This document shows, in pieces, positions 18,380-27,384 of a stretch of 64,000 nt of DNA. Position 1 is the stretch's first letter. Each line of letters opens with the position of its first letter. Origin of the DNA: Phycisphaerales bacterium. Lineage in GTDB: Bacteria; Planctomycetota; Phycisphaerae; UBA1845; Fen-1342. The stretch covers positions 62,001 to 126,000 of the forward strand of contig JADJWG010000002.1 of assembly GCA_016716475.1 (NCBI GenBank), written 5' to 3'. The notes under the pieces are model-generated. The model worked only from the letters and a program-made list of their open reading frames with translations, was not told where the DNA came from and did not search any database. A program made the translations under genes and the position numbers.

Positions 18380-18527
18380 CAGCCGCAGTCAGGTTCGCTA
18401 CGATCTCGCCAACGGGTCAAGCGCGGCACAGTTCGAGCCGCCGCGCCGGCGCCGGGCCCAGCGGTTTCGGCCTGTGCGTAGAACGGCCTGATCTGGACCA
18501 CCTCAACGGCGCAGGAGCGTTCGGCCG

Positions 18528-18905
18528 ATGCGGAAATGGTGGCAGCATGCCTTTGCGGTGGAGCCGGCCGGCGTGCCGGAGCCGACGGCGGAAGAAGCCC
18601 GCCTGATCGATCGCCTGGCGCGCAGCATCGTCCGTCGCGGGCTGACCACCCCGGCACTCTTCTTTCTCGATAGCAGTCATTGCCTGAACTTCCTCAGTTC
18701 CCAGGCGCTGCTTTTTTTCGAGCCGCTTGTCCGGACGGTTTTCCGCGGCACGGCTTACACGACCTTGGCGCGGTTTCTCGAGCGCCGCGGCAGTATCGAG
18801 TACCTCTGTCGGCGTATTGAGGACGTGCTGGCCGAACCGCCGCCGCCGCCCGAAACGGCCCGTGCGTCCGCCCCGAACGATCCGCCGGGCGATTCCCAAA
18901 CATGA
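18528..18905 (+). CDS. Small conserved-looking protein of unknown function
   Basis: A 125-residue protein with AGGAG about 10 bases before the ATG. It has one moderately hydrophobic stretch (TTPALFFLDSSHCLNFLSSQ, then ALLFFEPLVRTVF; about residues 40-72) and a proline-rich acidic tail. No domain is recognised. The ATG-TGA overlap and strand suggest it begins the transcript that continues into the DUF6754-like membrane module. Confidence 0.6.
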   Translation: MRKWWQHAFAVEPAGVPEPTAEEARLIDRLARSIVRRGLTTPALFFLDSSHCLNFLSSQALLFFEPLVRTVFRGTAYTTLARFLERRGSIEYLCRRIEDVLAEPPPPPETARASAPNDPPGDSQT

Positions 18906-18955
18906 ATCCTGGTTGCGCGGACGATTGCCGTGCGCCTCAGTGTGGAGCCCGTGCG

Positions 18956-20464
18956 ATGGCCAACTCCTCACCGCCCCGCCTGTCCGTCTGGCTGTTGTTA
19001 CCGAGCATCCTGGCGGCGGCATCGGTCATGGCGCAGAACCCGGCGCCGGACGCCGTGGTGACCAAGGAAGCCGACCTGCGGGCGCTCTGGGGCATCGTCG
19101 CAAGTCTGGAGTGGGCCCCCACGCCCGGTGCACCGCGGCGCCTGGTGCAGCAGCAGCTCGAACAACTCGACCAGCCGTTGCGTGCTGCCCAGGCGCTCCT
19201 GGCGCGCTATGAACGTGGCCCGGCGGTGGTATGGTGGGACGGGGTGTGGCTGCTGTTGCAGGATGCGCACTACGCGCGGCTGGACCAGGAGCGAAACACG
19301 GCACTCGAGGCGCTCGACGCCGAATTGGCGAACCTCCGCGCGACGCTGGTGGACCTGTCCCCGCCAGTAGTGGCGTTTGATGAGGCCAACGACAAGGGTG
19401 ACAAGATCAACATCGCCTGGCGCCGCGTGGCCGATGCCCCCGGATACCTCATCGAGCGCCAGGAGGTTGAGCGCGACGGAACGCCTAAAGAGGACTGGCG
19501 GATCGTGAAGCGCGAGCCGGGCACGATTGCGCAGTTCAAGGATGAGTACCGCCTGCGGACGATGCATCATTACCGTTATCGGGTGCGTGTGGACGAGGAT
19601 GGTGGACCGGAGCTTGGCACCTCAGCCATTGTGCAGGCCCGCCCTGACCTGGTGCATATGGGGCGGTTATGGTTCCTTGGGTTCCTCCTGGTGCTGTGCG
19701 GCGCGGTGATGTTCTATATCGAGCTGGCGCGGCGGGGTGTCCCGCTCAAGGTGCGCAAGATCGCCGGGCTCGAGGCCGTGGACGAGGCCGTCGGCCGCGC
19801 TACGGAGATGGGGCGGCCGATCCTGTTCGTACCTGGGATCCAGGACATGAACGACATCCAGACCGTGGCCGGCCTGATCATTCTCGGCCGCGTCGCCCGC
19901 ACCGCGGCGGAACACGACGCGTCGCTCGAGGTACCGACTTCGCGCTCGCTGGTGATGACGGCAGCGCGCGAAACCGTCCAGGCCAGCTACATTTCGGCGG
20001 GTCGGCCCGACGCCTTCGATGAGAAGCGGATCTACTACACGACCAATGAGCAGTTCGGCTACGTGGCTGCCGTGACCGGTGTCATGGTGCGTGAGAAGCC
20101 GGCGACGTGCTTCTACATGGGTGCGTTCTTCGCCGAGTCGTTGATTCTGGCCGAGACGGCCAACACGACGGGCTCGATCCAGATCGCCGGTACGGCCCAG
20201 CCGGCCCAATTGCCGTTCTTCGTGGCGGCCTGTGACTACACGCTGATCGGCGAAGAATTCTTCGCGGCCTCCGCCTACCTTTCGGGCGAGCCGCAGCAGC
20301 TCGGCAGTCTCAAGGGACAGGACGTGGGCAAGCTCATCGTGCTGATCCTGCTCGGTGTCGGGATCACCCTCGCAACCCTGAGTGAGCTGTTCGGAGCGCG
20401 GTACCAGTGGGTCGGCGGGGTGCTGCACTTCCTGCAACAGAACATCCTGAGCTCGGCGACGTGA
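18956..20464 (+). CDS. Exported membrane protein: FN3-like domain plus DUF6754-like domain
   Basis: A 502-residue protein. ATG 18956 is chosen because TGGAG lies 8 bases upstream and it opens a clean signal peptide (MANSSPPRLSVWLLLPSILA); an ATG at 18902, overlapping the previous stop, is possible but adds 18 polar residues. Order: signal; ~90-residue helical part; fibronectin III-like beta domain (about 135-230); membrane span (about 238-258, WFLGFLLVLCGAVMFYIE); a ~200-residue domain with AGLEAVDEAVGRATEMGRPI, FVPGIQD, EQFGYVAAVTG, GTAQPAQLPFFVAA and CDYTLIGEEFFAASAYL; final membrane span. I match this last domain to DUF6754 from memory. Function is unknown. It heads four coupled membrane-protein genes. 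Confidence 0.75.
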   Translation: MANSSPPRLSVWLLLPSILAAASVMAQNPAPDAVVTKEADLRALWGIVASLEWAPTPGAPRRLVQQQLEQLDQPLRAAQALLARYERGPAVVWWDGVWLLLQDAHYARLDQERNTALEALDAELANLRATLVDLSPPVVAFDEANDKGDKINIAWRRVADAPGYLIERQEVERDGTPKEDWRIVKREPGTIAQFKDEYRLRTMHHYRYRVRVDEDGGPELGTSAIVQARPDLVHMGRLWFLGFLLVLCGAVMFYIELARRGVPLKVRKIAGLEAVDEAVGRATEMGRPILFVPGIQDMNDIQTVAGLIILGRVARTAAEHDASLEVPTSRSLVMTAARETVQASYISAGRPDAFDEKRIYYTTNEQFGYVAAVTGVMVREKPATCFYMGAFFAESLILAETANTTGSIQIAGTAQPAQLPFFVAACDYTLIGEEFFAASAYLSGEPQQLGSLKGQDVGKLIVLILLGVGITLATLSELFGARYQWVGGVLHFLQQNILSSAT

Positions 20465-20536
20465 GGCACAGACGATTGGAGCGTGGCCGTGGCGGCGGCA
20501 TAGGCGCTGCGGCCGCGGACCGGAGGTGACTGGGCT

Positions 20537-21547
20537 GTGAAACGAACGATTCCCCTGCTGATTACCGGCTGCGTCGGCGCGTTGCTGGTGATTACGCACT
20601 TTCTGCCGGTAGCCGAGGCGCTCGGCGAGATCGCGGCAGTGCATTTCGACATCCTGGCTGCGATCGCGTTCATCCTGGGCGGCGGCAACCTCGTGCGGAA
20701 CCACGGTGCGAAAGTCTGGCGGCGCCAATCCGGCTGGGGCTACAGCGGCGTGGCGCTGATCGCCTTCCTCGGTACGCTGACCGTAGGACTGCTGAAGATC
20801 GGGGTCCTGCCGCAACCGGGCTATTGGTCACGCCTCGACGGGCCCGGCCAGGCGATCGGTCTTGTCCAACTCGACATCAGCGAGCAGCGCCGGACGCTGA
20901 CCGTGCGGGCCTACGCCCTCCCTCCGGAGCAGGACCATGCCCTGCTCATCGACGGTGCGGAACTCGCTATGATCCGGACCAATTCCGAGGGCCAGTTGCT
21001 GTACGAAGTGGAGTATCGGCCGCTGCTCGGCGAGCCCGCAGAGCTGCCGAACCCACCCGGTGCGGACCTCCTTGCTACCGTCCACGCGGGCACGCTCTTT
21101 GCGGTTGCCGACGTGCTGCGGGGATCTTTCTCCGCCTATGGAACGCATACGGGCGAATACAACCAGAACGGCGGGGCGATGTGGTTCGCCTATGAGTATG
21201 GAATGCAGCCGTTGCAGGCGACCACCTTCGCGATGCTGGCCTTCTACGTCGCGTCGGCGGCCTTCCGGGCCTTCCGCGCCCGGAATTTTGAGGCGGTTCT
21301 GCTGCTGGGCACGGCGTTCCTGATTCTGCTGGGTCGCACGGCCATCGCAACCTGGCTCACCGGGTGGCTGCCCGACGAGGGCTTCTGGTCCTTCTTCAAG
21401 ATTACGAATCTGACGACCTGGATCATGTCGTGGCTGAACACGGCCGGCAACCGGGCCATCATCATCGGGATCGCACTGGGCATTGCCTCGACTTCGTTGA
21501 AGGTCATGCTGGGGATCGATCGTTCATACCTCGGTTCCGAGCGTTAG
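20537..21547 (+). CDS. Polytopic membrane protein of the DUF6754-like module
   Basis: A 336-residue protein starting with GTG behind a strong GGAGGTGA, 6 bases away. Three N-terminal hydrophobic segments (about 5-90), a ~110-residue soluble loop (about 100-205) and three or four C-terminal spans are visible. The loop holds GLVQLDISEQRRTLTVRAYA and a beta-rich pattern. No enzyme motif is found. The stop is 10 bases before the next gene, whose AGGAG overlaps this stop region, so the genes are probably translated in series. Confidence 0.7.
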   Translation: MKRTIPLLITGCVGALLVITHFLPVAEALGEIAAVHFDILAAIAFILGGGNLVRNHGAKVWRRQSGWGYSGVALIAFLGTLTVGLLKIGVLPQPGYWSRLDGPGQAIGLVQLDISEQRRTLTVRAYALPPEQDHALLIDGAELAMIRTNSEGQLLYEVEYRPLLGEPAELPNPPGADLLATVHAGTLFAVADVLRGSFSAYGTHTGEYNQNGGAMWFAYEYGMQPLQATTFAMLAFYVASAAFRAFRARNFEAVLLLGTAFLILLGRTAIATWLTGWLPDEGFWSFFKITNLTTWIMSWLNTAGNRAIIIGIALGIASTSLKVMLGIDRSYLGSER

Positions 21548-21557
21548 GAGCTGGCCG

Positions 21558-22451
21558 ATGGAGCGCTTCTTCCAAGCCCTGGTGCGCCTCGATCGGCGCT
21601 GGATCTTCCTGTTGATGGGGGTTGCGGTCATGATCCCCATCATCGCTAAGATGGAGTTCGAGGAGCAGCCCACCAAGATCACGCAGGATGTCTTCGACCT
21701 GATCGAATCATTGCCGGCGGGGTCGCGTGTCCTGCTGCCGTTTGACTACGACCCCGGCAGCAAGCCCGAGCTTCAGCCCATGGCCACCGCCCTGGCATGG
21801 CACTGCGCGCGCAAGGGACACAAGCTGTACTTCCTGGCCCTCTGGCCACTCGGACCGGAGATGATCGAGGAAACGATTGAGACGGTTCTCAAGCGGGATT
21901 TCCCCCACTACCGGTACGGGATCGACTACGTGAATCTCGGCTTCAAGCCGGGGGACGAAGGCGTCATCAAGGTCGTCGTCTCGAACCTGCCATCGCTCTT
22001 TCCGACCGACCATCGCGGGCGCAGTCTCAGCCGCATGGAGATGACCCGCGACCTGGTGAACATCCGGTCCATGGATGCCATCGTGAACGTCAGTGCGGGC
22101 TACCCGGGTACGAAGGAATGGGTGCAGTATGCCGCGACGCCGTACGGCCTGAAGATCGTCGCGGGCTGCACCGGCGTGCAATCGCCGCTGATGTACCCTT
22201 ACATTCCTGACCCGCTGGTCGGGCTGCTGGGGGCCATCAAGGGCGCGGCCGAGTACGAAGCGGCACTTGCGGCCGCCTACCCCGAATACTGGGCCGACCC
22301 CGAGGGCACGGGTTCACGAGCGGATTTCCGCCAGGGCGTGCGCCGGATGGGGCCGCAGCTCATCGCCCACTGCGTGATCCTGCTGCTGATCATCCTCGGA
22401 AACGTGGCGCTGTTCGTGCATCGCAAGGAGCGGGCAGGAGTGCGGGCATGA
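21558..22451 (+). CDS. Two-span membrane protein of the DUF6754-like module
   Basis: A 297-residue protein with AGGAG before the ATG. One N-terminal span (WIFLLMGVAVMIPIIAK, about 15-31) and one C-terminal span (LIAHCVILLLIILGNVALFV) flank a ~235-residue alpha/beta domain. The domain includes LPAGSRVLLPFDYDPGSKPE, GHKLYFLALWPLGPEMIEET and SMDAIVNVSAGYPGTKEW. These look like alternating strands and helices of a Rossmann-like fold, without a recognised ligand motif. The final codons overlap the next gene (ATGA). Confidence 0.7.
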   Translation: MERFFQALVRLDRRWIFLLMGVAVMIPIIAKMEFEEQPTKITQDVFDLIESLPAGSRVLLPFDYDPGSKPELQPMATALAWHCARKGHKLYFLALWPLGPEMIEETIETVLKRDFPHYRYGIDYVNLGFKPGDEGVIKVVVSNLPSLFPTDHRGRSLSRMEMTRDLVNIRSMDAIVNVSAGYPGTKEWVQYAATPYGLKIVAGCTGVQSPLMYPYIPDPLVGLLGAIKGAAEYEAALAAAYPEYWADPEGTGSRADFRQGVRRMGPQLIAHCVILLLIILGNVALFVHRKERAGVRA

Positions 22452-23560
22452 ACCGTGAAAATCTGATCCTCTTGCTGGTGCTTGGAGTTGGTGGCCTGGC
22501 GCTTGCGATTTGGGCCGCCACCGGCCAGACCAGCCGCGGCTACTATCGGGTCAATGTCGATGGTGTGCCGCGCTCGCTCTCGATGCGGCAGGCCGAAGCA
22601 CGTCTGGCGGATCTCGCCCGCTTCGGACTCCCGACCGAGGCGGAAGCGCGCTTCCGCGCAGCGACCACCATTGCCGAGCGTGACGCAATCCTTGCTGCGC
22701 TGGAGGTCAGTCCGGCGCTGCGCCAGGAACTGCGGCAGCAGTACCTCTTCGAATTCTCCTGGGCACGAACCATCGGCCTGTGGGTTGCGGCCTTCTTCAC
22801 GCTGGGGATGCTCTCCTTTCTGTACCGGGACAATGCCTGGTACAAGATCGCCGAGCACGCCTTCGTCGGTATTTCGGCCGCGTACTGGATGATTGTCGGC
22901 TTCTGGTCCCAGCTCGTGCCGAACATGATCGGCAAGCTCTTTCCGCGCTGGACCAAGTTCAACCTCCAGCCGGGCCTCGACCTCGACGACATCGCCATCA
23001 AGCTCGACATCGAGAGCTGGCTGCGCTGGGTGATCGATTACCACGCGGCTGCGGTCAACCCGCTGGGCTGTCACTGGTGGCAGCTCATGAACTGGTTCTA
23101 CTGGGTGCCCGTCATCCTGGGCATCATGCTCCTTTGGCGGCTGGCTCCAACCGGCACCTGGATTGCCCGCTGGCCGCTGGCCTACGTCATCGGGACGACC
23201 GCCGGCCTGCGGCTGGTCGCGTATCTGGAAGCCGACTTCGTGCTGCAGATCGCGCAGACCGTCGTGCCGCTGGTCCAACTGGCCTACGACCCGGTGACGG
23301 GTGCCATCCAGTGGGGCAAATCGTTCTACAACTCCCTGAACCACACACTGCTGGTCCTGGGGGTGGTCTGCTCCCTCCTGTACTTCTTCTTCTCGGTGGA
23401 ACATCGTGGCTTCGTCGGGAAGGCCTCGCGGGTCGGGATCTGGGTTCTGATGATTACCTTTGGCGCGGGCTTCGGGTACACGGTGATGGGCCGCGTCGCG
23501 CTCCTCGTCGGTCGATTCGAGTTCTTGCTCGAAGACTGGCTGAATCTCGTGAAGACGTAA
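22448..23560 (+). CDS. Polytopic membrane protein of the DUF6754-like module
   Basis: A 370-residue protein; its ATG shares ATGA with the previous stop and has CAGGAG 8 bases upstream. An N-terminal span is followed by a ~70-residue helical part that includes RFGLPTEAEARFRAATTIAE. After that come about six spans, with the striking stretch FLYRDNAWYKIAEHAFVGIS between spans 2 and 3 and a tryptophan-rich WWQLMNWFYWVPVILG. No transporter or enzyme signature is recognised. It closes the four-gene membrane module. Confidence 0.7.
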   Translation: MNRENLILLLVLGVGGLALAIWAATGQTSRGYYRVNVDGVPRSLSMRQAEARLADLARFGLPTEAEARFRAATTIAERDAILAALEVSPALRQELRQQYLFEFSWARTIGLWVAAFFTLGMLSFLYRDNAWYKIAEHAFVGISAAYWMIVGFWSQLVPNMIGKLFPRWTKFNLQPGLDLDDIAIKLDIESWLRWVIDYHAAAVNPLGCHWWQLMNWFYWVPVILGIMLLWRLAPTGTWIARWPLAYVIGTTAGLRLVAYLEADFVLQIAQTVVPLVQLAYDPVTGAIQWGKSFYNSLNHTLLVLGVVCSLLYFFFSVEHRGFVGKASRVGIWVLMITFGAGFGYTVMGRVALLVGRFEFLLEDWLNLVKT

Positions 23561-23661
23561 CATCGTTGTCCACCACCCCGGCCTTGTAGGTGGCGTCCCG
23601 ATCCTCCGGATTTACGGGTGTCTGGCCAGGTCCATGTGGCGCAACAGCCGATTCCTCACGT

Positions 23662-23689
23662 TTGACAGCCCCCCCAGTGGCGCTATAAT
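23662..23689 (+). promoter_or_regulatory. Perfect consensus sigma-70-type promoter for the HEAT/pseudo-receiver gene
   Basis: TTGACA (23662-23667), 16 bases, TATAAT (23684-23689). Both hexamers are exact consensus. Transcription would start near 23696, giving a ~65-base leader before the ATG at 23761. Confidence 0.8.
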
Positions 23690-23760
23690 CGCGGCCGATT
23701 TGAAGCTGCGGACTGCGCCAGCGTCCGTATCCAAACCGGTTGCGCTTCGTGGAGACGAGT

Positions 23761-26235
23761 ATGTATCGAATCGCCCGGCCCTTCCTCCTGTTGGGCCTCG
23801 GCTTGGTCGTTTTCGTCGGCGCCCGTCCCGGCTTCGCACAGAGCACTCCCGCCGACGCTTGGCCCGCTACCCGCACCGACTTCATCACCGGGGAGGCCAC
23901 CCGCGCGTGGCAGCTCTGGGCTGCGGCCATGAAGGCCCAGCTTGAGCGCAATGCCGACGGCGTGGAAGGAGCGCTCGGCGAATTGCTCGCACTCAACCCG
24001 GCCCCATTGCGCATTGCACTACTGGCCGATCACACCGTTCGGCGCACGAATGCCGGTGGTGCCGTGCTGCTCTTCGAGCAGGATCGTGATGCCGGCGCCT
24101 TGCGCGCGAATGGCCAACGGGTGGCCACGCTGCTGGCGACGGGTCGCGAACAGATGCTCGAAGCCGAGGACGGCTTCTACTTCTCACAGATCGGCCGCTT
24201 CGACGTGGCCGCCGCCAACTGGCAGGCGCTGCTGGCCGACAACCCCGATCCGGTTTCCCTCGTGGAATTCACAGACCGGGTCCCGCGGCGTCGCGAGATC
24301 CTGATCCAGTTGCAGACGCATCCGACGCTCGGGGACAGCGTGCGCCGCCTGATGGATCTGCTCGCCGAGGGGGAGCGCCTGGTCAAGTCCGATCCCACCC
24401 GCATCCAGGAAAACATTCGCCGGCTCGGTGGTGCGCCCCGCGCTTTCGAGAACGCCCTGCAAGCCCTCATCGACTCGGGTGAGCAGGCCGTACCCTTCAT
24501 GATCCAGTTCCTGCGCGACCGCACGCAGTTGGAGCTTCGGCCGGCCATCCTTACGGCCCTGCCGCGACTGGGGCGACCGGGGCTCAATCCGCTGGTCGCC
24601 GCGCTACGCATGAACGATACGGCCGTTAAGCAGGATGTGATCGCGGCGCTGGGGGAAATCGGCTACTCGCAGGCGGTTCCATACCTGTTGGCGGTGGCCC
24701 AGGCCGAGAGCACGCCTCCGGAAGTCATCATTGCTATTCGTGCGGCACTCGAGCGCATCGTTTCGCGGGGGGTGGCGGTGGATATCAGCCAGTCCGCGGC
24801 GGAGGCCTTCTACCAGTTGGCGGAGGCGTACTACGCCGACGCGGGTTCGCTCGCGGCGGATCACCGTCTGGCGACCGCCGAGGTTTGGTACTGGCGCGAC
24901 GAGATTCTGCAGAATGTCTCCGTTCCGACGGCCATCTTCAACGAGGTCATGGCCATGCGGTGCGCCGAGGAAACGCTCATGCGTGACCCCGGGCACCAGC
25001 CGGCACTTGCCCTCTGGTTGGCGGCCAACTTCCGCCGGCAGGCACAACTTGGCCTGGAGGGGGTCGATGCGACCCGCCCGGCAAGCTATCCCACGGGCTT
25101 GTACTTCGCGCAGTCGGCGGGCCCCGCCTACTGCCTGCTGGCCCTTGCCCGTGCCGTGGACGATAGCGACCCGGCGGTTGCACTTGGTGCGATCGACGCT
25201 CTGCGGCGTACGGCGGGTCCGGCGAGTCTCGTCGGCGATGCCGAGGGTCGTTTGCCGTTGGCGGAGGCGCTGTCTTTCGGTGATCGCATGGTGCGCGTAC
25301 GAGCCGCCCTCACGCTCGGTCACGCTCGGCCGGAGCATACCTTTCTGAATTCTCAGAACCTGATGCCGGTGCTCGCCGAAGCGCTGCAACTGCACGGTGG
25401 TGTTCGTAATGCCCTGGTCGTAGACCCGGAAGAGGTGACGGCTAACGCCGCCGCCGCTGCCTTACGGGCTCAGGGATATGACGTCATTGTCGATGGCAAC
25501 CTGTTCACCGGGCTGGAGAAAGTCCGTACGGAATCCCCCGGGGTTGACCTGGTGCTGCTGGGATCTGATGTGCGTTCGCCCGACCTGGCGGCCGGCCTGG
25601 CGGCCATGCGGGCGGAATTCCGCTTTGCGGCGACGCCCGTCCTGATCCTGGCGAAGCCGGGACAGCTTGAGGATGCCCGGCGTTTGTCTGTGAGTGATGC
25701 GCGGGTCGAGTTCATTCCTGCGAACGCCCTCCCGGGGGAGTTGAATCGGGCGGTAGCTCTGGTACTCCGCACGGTGGGGACGGAGCCGATCACGCCGGAA
25801 ATCGGTGTTCAACTGGCACTCGATGCGGCCGGTGTGCTGCGCGACCTTGCGCTGACGAACAACCCGGTTTTTGAAGTCGCCGACGTCGAAACGGCGCTGC
25901 TTGCGGCGTTCACTTCGGAGGATGCCGTCTTACGCCGTACCATTGCTGACGTGCTCGGCTTCATCGCGACGACAGCAGCTCAGGAAACGATCGCCCGACG
26001 AGCGCTCGATGCGACGGTAAACGAGGACGAGCGCGTGCAGATGTTCACGTCGCTGGCGGATGCCGCGAAGCGTCGTGGGAATCTGCTGCCTCCGGAGATC
26101 GTGGCGGACCTGGTGAAGCTCGCGGAGGGCGAGCCGAACCTGCGGCTGCGCGAGGCCGCCTCGCAAACGCTTGGAGCACTGAATCTGCCGGGCTCGCCGG
26201 CCAGCGCGATCATTCGGAACCAGCACCAGGGTTAG
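23761..26235 (+). CDS. Exported HEAT-repeat protein with an internal degenerate receiver-like domain
   Basis: An 824-residue protein. ATG 23761 has TGGAG 7 bases upstream and opens a signal peptide (MYRIARPFLLLGLGLVVFVG, then ARPGFAQS). HEAT-like repeats lie at about 230-330 (LELRPAILTALPRLGRPGLN, then a second unit ending ALGEIGYSQAVPYLL) and again near 690-815. Residues ~550-673 look like a CheY-type receiver (NALVVDPEEVTANAAAAALR ... VDLVLLGSDV ... PVLILAKPG), but the position of the phosphorylated aspartate is occupied by glycine (LLG) and one of the two acidic pocket residues is lost. A receiver in an exported protein is unusual. It may act as a scaffold. The next gene follows after 11 bases. 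Confidence 0.75.
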   Translation: MYRIARPFLLLGLGLVVFVGARPGFAQSTPADAWPATRTDFITGEATRAWQLWAAAMKAQLERNADGVEGALGELLALNPAPLRIALLADHTVRRTNAGGAVLLFEQDRDAGALRANGQRVATLLATGREQMLEAEDGFYFSQIGRFDVAAANWQALLADNPDPVSLVEFTDRVPRRREILIQLQTHPTLGDSVRRLMDLLAEGERLVKSDPTRIQENIRRLGGAPRAFENALQALIDSGEQAVPFMIQFLRDRTQLELRPAILTALPRLGRPGLNPLVAALRMNDTAVKQDVIAALGEIGYSQAVPYLLAVAQAESTPPEVIIAIRAALERIVSRGVAVDISQSAAEAFYQLAEAYYADAGSLAADHRLATAEVWYWRDEILQNVSVPTAIFNEVMAMRCAEETLMRDPGHQPALALWLAANFRRQAQLGLEGVDATRPASYPTGLYFAQSAGPAYCLLALARAVDDSDPAVALGAIDALRRTAGPASLVGDAEGRLPLAEALSFGDRMVRVRAALTLGHARPEHTFLNSQNLMPVLAEALQLHGGVRNALVVDPEEVTANAAAAALRAQGYDVIVDGNLFTGLEKVRTESPGVDLVLLGSDVRSPDLAAGLAAMRAEFRFAATPVLILAKPGQLEDARRLSVSDARVEFIPANALPGELNRAVALVLRTVGTEPITPEIGVQLALDAAGVLRDLALTNNPVFEVADVETALLAAFTSEDAVLRRTIADVLGFIATTAAQETIARRALDATVNEDERVQMFTSLADAAKRRGNLLPPEIVADLVKLAEGEPNLRLREAASQTLGALNLPGSPASAIIRNQHQG

Positions 26236-26246
26236 GAGCATCGGCA

Positions 26247-26939
26247 ATGTCAACGGTCGTACTGACGTGGCTGCTGCTGACGGGTCTCGGCCAGTTGCCG
26301 GAGACCGATTCGAACTCGGTGCGCCAGCCGGCCCCGACCCCCATTTCGTGGGAGTTCGAGTTCCGCTTCCTCGATCCGCGACGGATTGAGCTACCGATCC
26401 CCGGGAGCGATCGCACGGTCGTTTACTGGTATGTGGTGTATCGGGTCACGAACCCTACGCCGCGCAGCCAGCGCTACTACCCGCTCTTCCAGATCGTGAC
26501 GGAAAAGCTCGAGGTCTTCGACACGGAAACCGGGATCCATCCCTACGTTTTTGAGGCCATTCGGGAGCGTCACAAGCTGACCCATCCCTATCTGGTGCCT
26601 CCGACCGAGGCGATCGGTAATCTACGGTCCGGCGCCGACCACGCGGTGGACTCGCTTGCGGTGTGGAAAGAAATTGACCTAACTCAAAACAATTTCAGTA
26701 TTTACGTAGGCGGGCTGAGTGGCGAACTCCAATATGTGACGAACCGGGCATACGATCCGGAGAAGCCCGAAAGCGTGACGGCTACCGGCCCGGACGGTAC
26801 CACGCGCGAGGTGGTTCTGAATCCGAAGTTCTTCACCCTTCGCAAGACGCTGGAGATTCGTTATAATCTGCCGGGTTCGCCCGCCGCTCGGACAGAGGTC
26901 CTGCCGGAGCGGGACATGGTGCGATGGATCATGCGGTAG
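26247..26939 (+). CDS. Predicted exported protein of unknown function
   Basis: A 230-residue protein with AGGAG nine bases before ATG. A short hydrophobic N-terminus (MSTVVLTWLLLTGLGQLPET) may be a signal peptide. The rest looks beta-rich, with FEFRFLDPRRIELPIP and VVYWYVVYRVTNPTPRSQRY, which suggests an immunoglobulin-like fold. No domain is recognised. It lies 11 bases behind the HEAT/pseudo-receiver gene and is probably co-transcribed and functionally linked. Its base composition is slightly less GC-rich around 26660-26720. Confidence 0.65.
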   Translation: MSTVVLTWLLLTGLGQLPETDSNSVRQPAPTPISWEFEFRFLDPRRIELPIPGSDRTVVYWYVVYRVTNPTPRSQRYYPLFQIVTEKLEVFDTETGIHPYVFEAIRERHKLTHPYLVPPTEAIGNLRSGADHAVDSLAVWKEIDLTQNNFSIYVGGLSGELQYVTNRAYDPEKPESVTATGPDGTTREVVLNPKFFTLRKTLEIRYNLPGSPAARTEVLPERDMVRWIMR

Positions 26940-27037
26940 TACATTGCTCCCTGTTCCGGTGACAAACCGCCAGGGGGGAAGTGTGTTTTTTTCATCCGGC
27001 CGCACAGGCCGTGTGACTTTTCGGAAGGTTGTCGAAC

Positions 27038-27298
27038 ATGGCACATAAAAAGGGTCAGGGCTCAACGCGGAACGGTCGCGACAGCAGCCCCCAGTACCGC
27101 GGCGTGAAGCTCTATGGTGGTCAGGCCGCCAAAGTGGGCAGCATCATCATCCGGCAGTGCGGTACCCCGTTCAAGCCGGGCAAGAATGTCGCCCGTGGAC
27201 GCGATGACACCTTGTTCTCCCTGGTGCAGGGCACAGTTGAGTTCAAGGGGCGGGTGGTTTCCGTGCAAGCCGCACCTGAGACCGTCACCGCAAACTGA
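27038..27298 (+). CDS. rpmA: 50S ribosomal protein L27
   Basis: An 86-residue protein, the normal length. ATG 27038 gives the canonical start MAHKKGQGSTRNGRDS; the TTG at 27029 is rejected. The family core GVKLYGGQAAKVGSIIIRQ and GTPFKPGKNVARGRDDTLFS is intact. There is no long N-terminal extension of the kind processed in Firmicutes. L27 reaches into the peptidyl transferase centre. The usual upstream partner rplU (L21) is not present here; the preceding genes are envelope proteins. A hairpin follows the stop. Confidence 0.98.
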   Translation: MAHKKGQGSTRNGRDSSPQYRGVKLYGGQAAKVGSIIIRQCGTPFKPGKNVARGRDDTLFSLVQGTVEFKGRVVSVQAAPETVTAN

Positions 27299-27323
27299 CC
27301 GAGTGCCTGCACATGCTCCTTGC

Positions 27324-27355
27324 GAACCCGGTGCAGCCCTGGCTACGCCGGGTTC
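27324..27355. terminator. Hairpin between convergent rpmA and surE
   Basis: GAACCCGG and CCGGGTTC form a perfect 8-bp stem with an inner AGCC/GGCT pairing. It lies between convergent stops and could end transcripts from both sides. No long T-run follows. Confidence 0.5.
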
Positions 27356-27384
27356 TTGCGTAGGGTGTCAGGGGGGACGTGGGG

